A stretch of DNA of 6,754 bases, from contig JBOHPP010000162.1 of NCBI GenBank assembly GCA_050731755.1, forward strand, positions 1-6,754. Reading direction: 5' to 3'. The position numbers and the translations under genes are program-made. The notes beneath the pieces were generated by a model. The model did not search any database. It was not told the origin of the DNA and was given only the letters and a program-made list of their open reading frames with translations. The DNA comes from JBOHPP01 sp050731755 (lineage in GTDB: Bacteria; Methylomirabilota; Methylomirabilia; Rokubacteriales; CSP1-6). Shown here piece by piece: positions 6,712 through 6,754 of the stretch; positions within the stretch are counted from its first letter, which is position 1, and the number at the start of each line of letters is the position of its first letter.

Positions 6712-6740
6712 TTGGAGGGGGCGCCCGGTGCCCCCGCCAA
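6712..6740 (+). other. Hairpin in repeat copy 2
   Basis: This is the same stem-loop as in copy 1, 62 bp downstream and identical in sequence (both inter-copy differences lie outside it). Stem arms are 6712-6722 and 6730-6740 with loop GCCCGGT at 6723-6729. Because the two hairpins are identical, they can also pair with each other, which could promote slippage and changes in copy number. Confidence 0.75.
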
Positions 6741-6754
6741 GTTAATGGTCGCAC

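Larger units (their letters stand above)
6624..6754 (+). repeat. 62-bp tandem repeat (two full copies and the start of a third)
   Basis: Copy 1 is 6624-6685, copy 2 is 6686-6747, and 6748-6754 (GTCGCAC) begins a third copy cut by the window edge. The two full copies differ at only two positions (unit positions 4 and 9), so 60 of 62 bases agree. Each unit holds a GCGCGAACGGGGAGG block, a strong GC hairpin and a short GTTAATG tail. The period is not a multiple of three, so successive copies are read in different frames. Near identity points to recent duplication or homogenisation. The total array length is unknown because it runs off the window. Confidence 0.95.

Noticed and set aside
5417..6745. 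442-codon plus-strand frame overlapping GT2 and GT4 genes
   Set aside because: Arg/Gly/Ala-rich shadow of the GT4 gene; it ends in the same tail peptide only because the 62-bp repeat shifts frame between copies.
6624..6754. CRISPR array
   Set aside because: The full 62-bp unit is repeated with two mismatches; there are no unique spacers between short repeats.

Overview
This 6.75 kb window is a gene-dense, very GC-rich (roughly 70% by eye) bacterial segment that looks like part of a cell-surface polysaccharide or lipopolysaccharide-type glycan locus. All six well-supported genes are five glycosyltransferases of four different families plus one SAM-dependent methyltransferase. No rRNA, tRNA, insertion sequence or CRISPR array was seen. 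The high GC, GTG starts, very tight packing and a GC-rich hairpin tandem repeat suit an uncultivated soil or subsurface lineage. The repeat style reminds me of Candidatus Rokubacteria/Methylomirabilota, but that is impression only and cannot be settled from this sequence.

Layout: a possible tail of an upstream gene (1-66) shares a GTGA overlap with a GT39/PMT-like integral membrane glycosyltransferase (63-1778, +). After an 11-bp convergent gap come two minus-strand genes: a class I methyltransferase (1790-2473) and, upstream of it and joined by a GTGA overlap, a GT4 glycosyltransferase (2470-3570). A 25-bp divergent gap holding an AT-rich symmetric -10-like sequence (TATCATA) separates this pair from a plus-strand run of a GT9 heptosyltransferase-like enzyme (3596-4579), a GT2 enzyme (4579-5502, 1-nt overlap) and a second GT4 enzyme (5490-6683, 13-nt overlap). 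The window ends in a 62-bp tandem repeat with a strong hairpin. Its first copy encodes the last 19 residues and the stop codon of the second GT4.

How the genes may work together (inference): the soluble GT9, GT2 and two GT4 enzymes would add sugars from activated donors on the cytoplasmic face. The methyltransferase could decorate or cap the glycan. The GT39 protein would add a sugar from a polyprenyl-phosphate donor on the outer face of the inner membrane. No flippase, ABC exporter, polymerase, ligase or nucleotide-sugar biosynthesis gene lies in the window, so the locus must extend further or the export genes lie elsewhere.

I found no clear new biological system. The most notable points are the tandem hairpin repeat that forms the end of a coding sequence, the symmetric -10-like element between the divergent genes, and a hairpin covering the ribosome binding site of the first gene. 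There is no gene-free stretch longer than about 70 bp.
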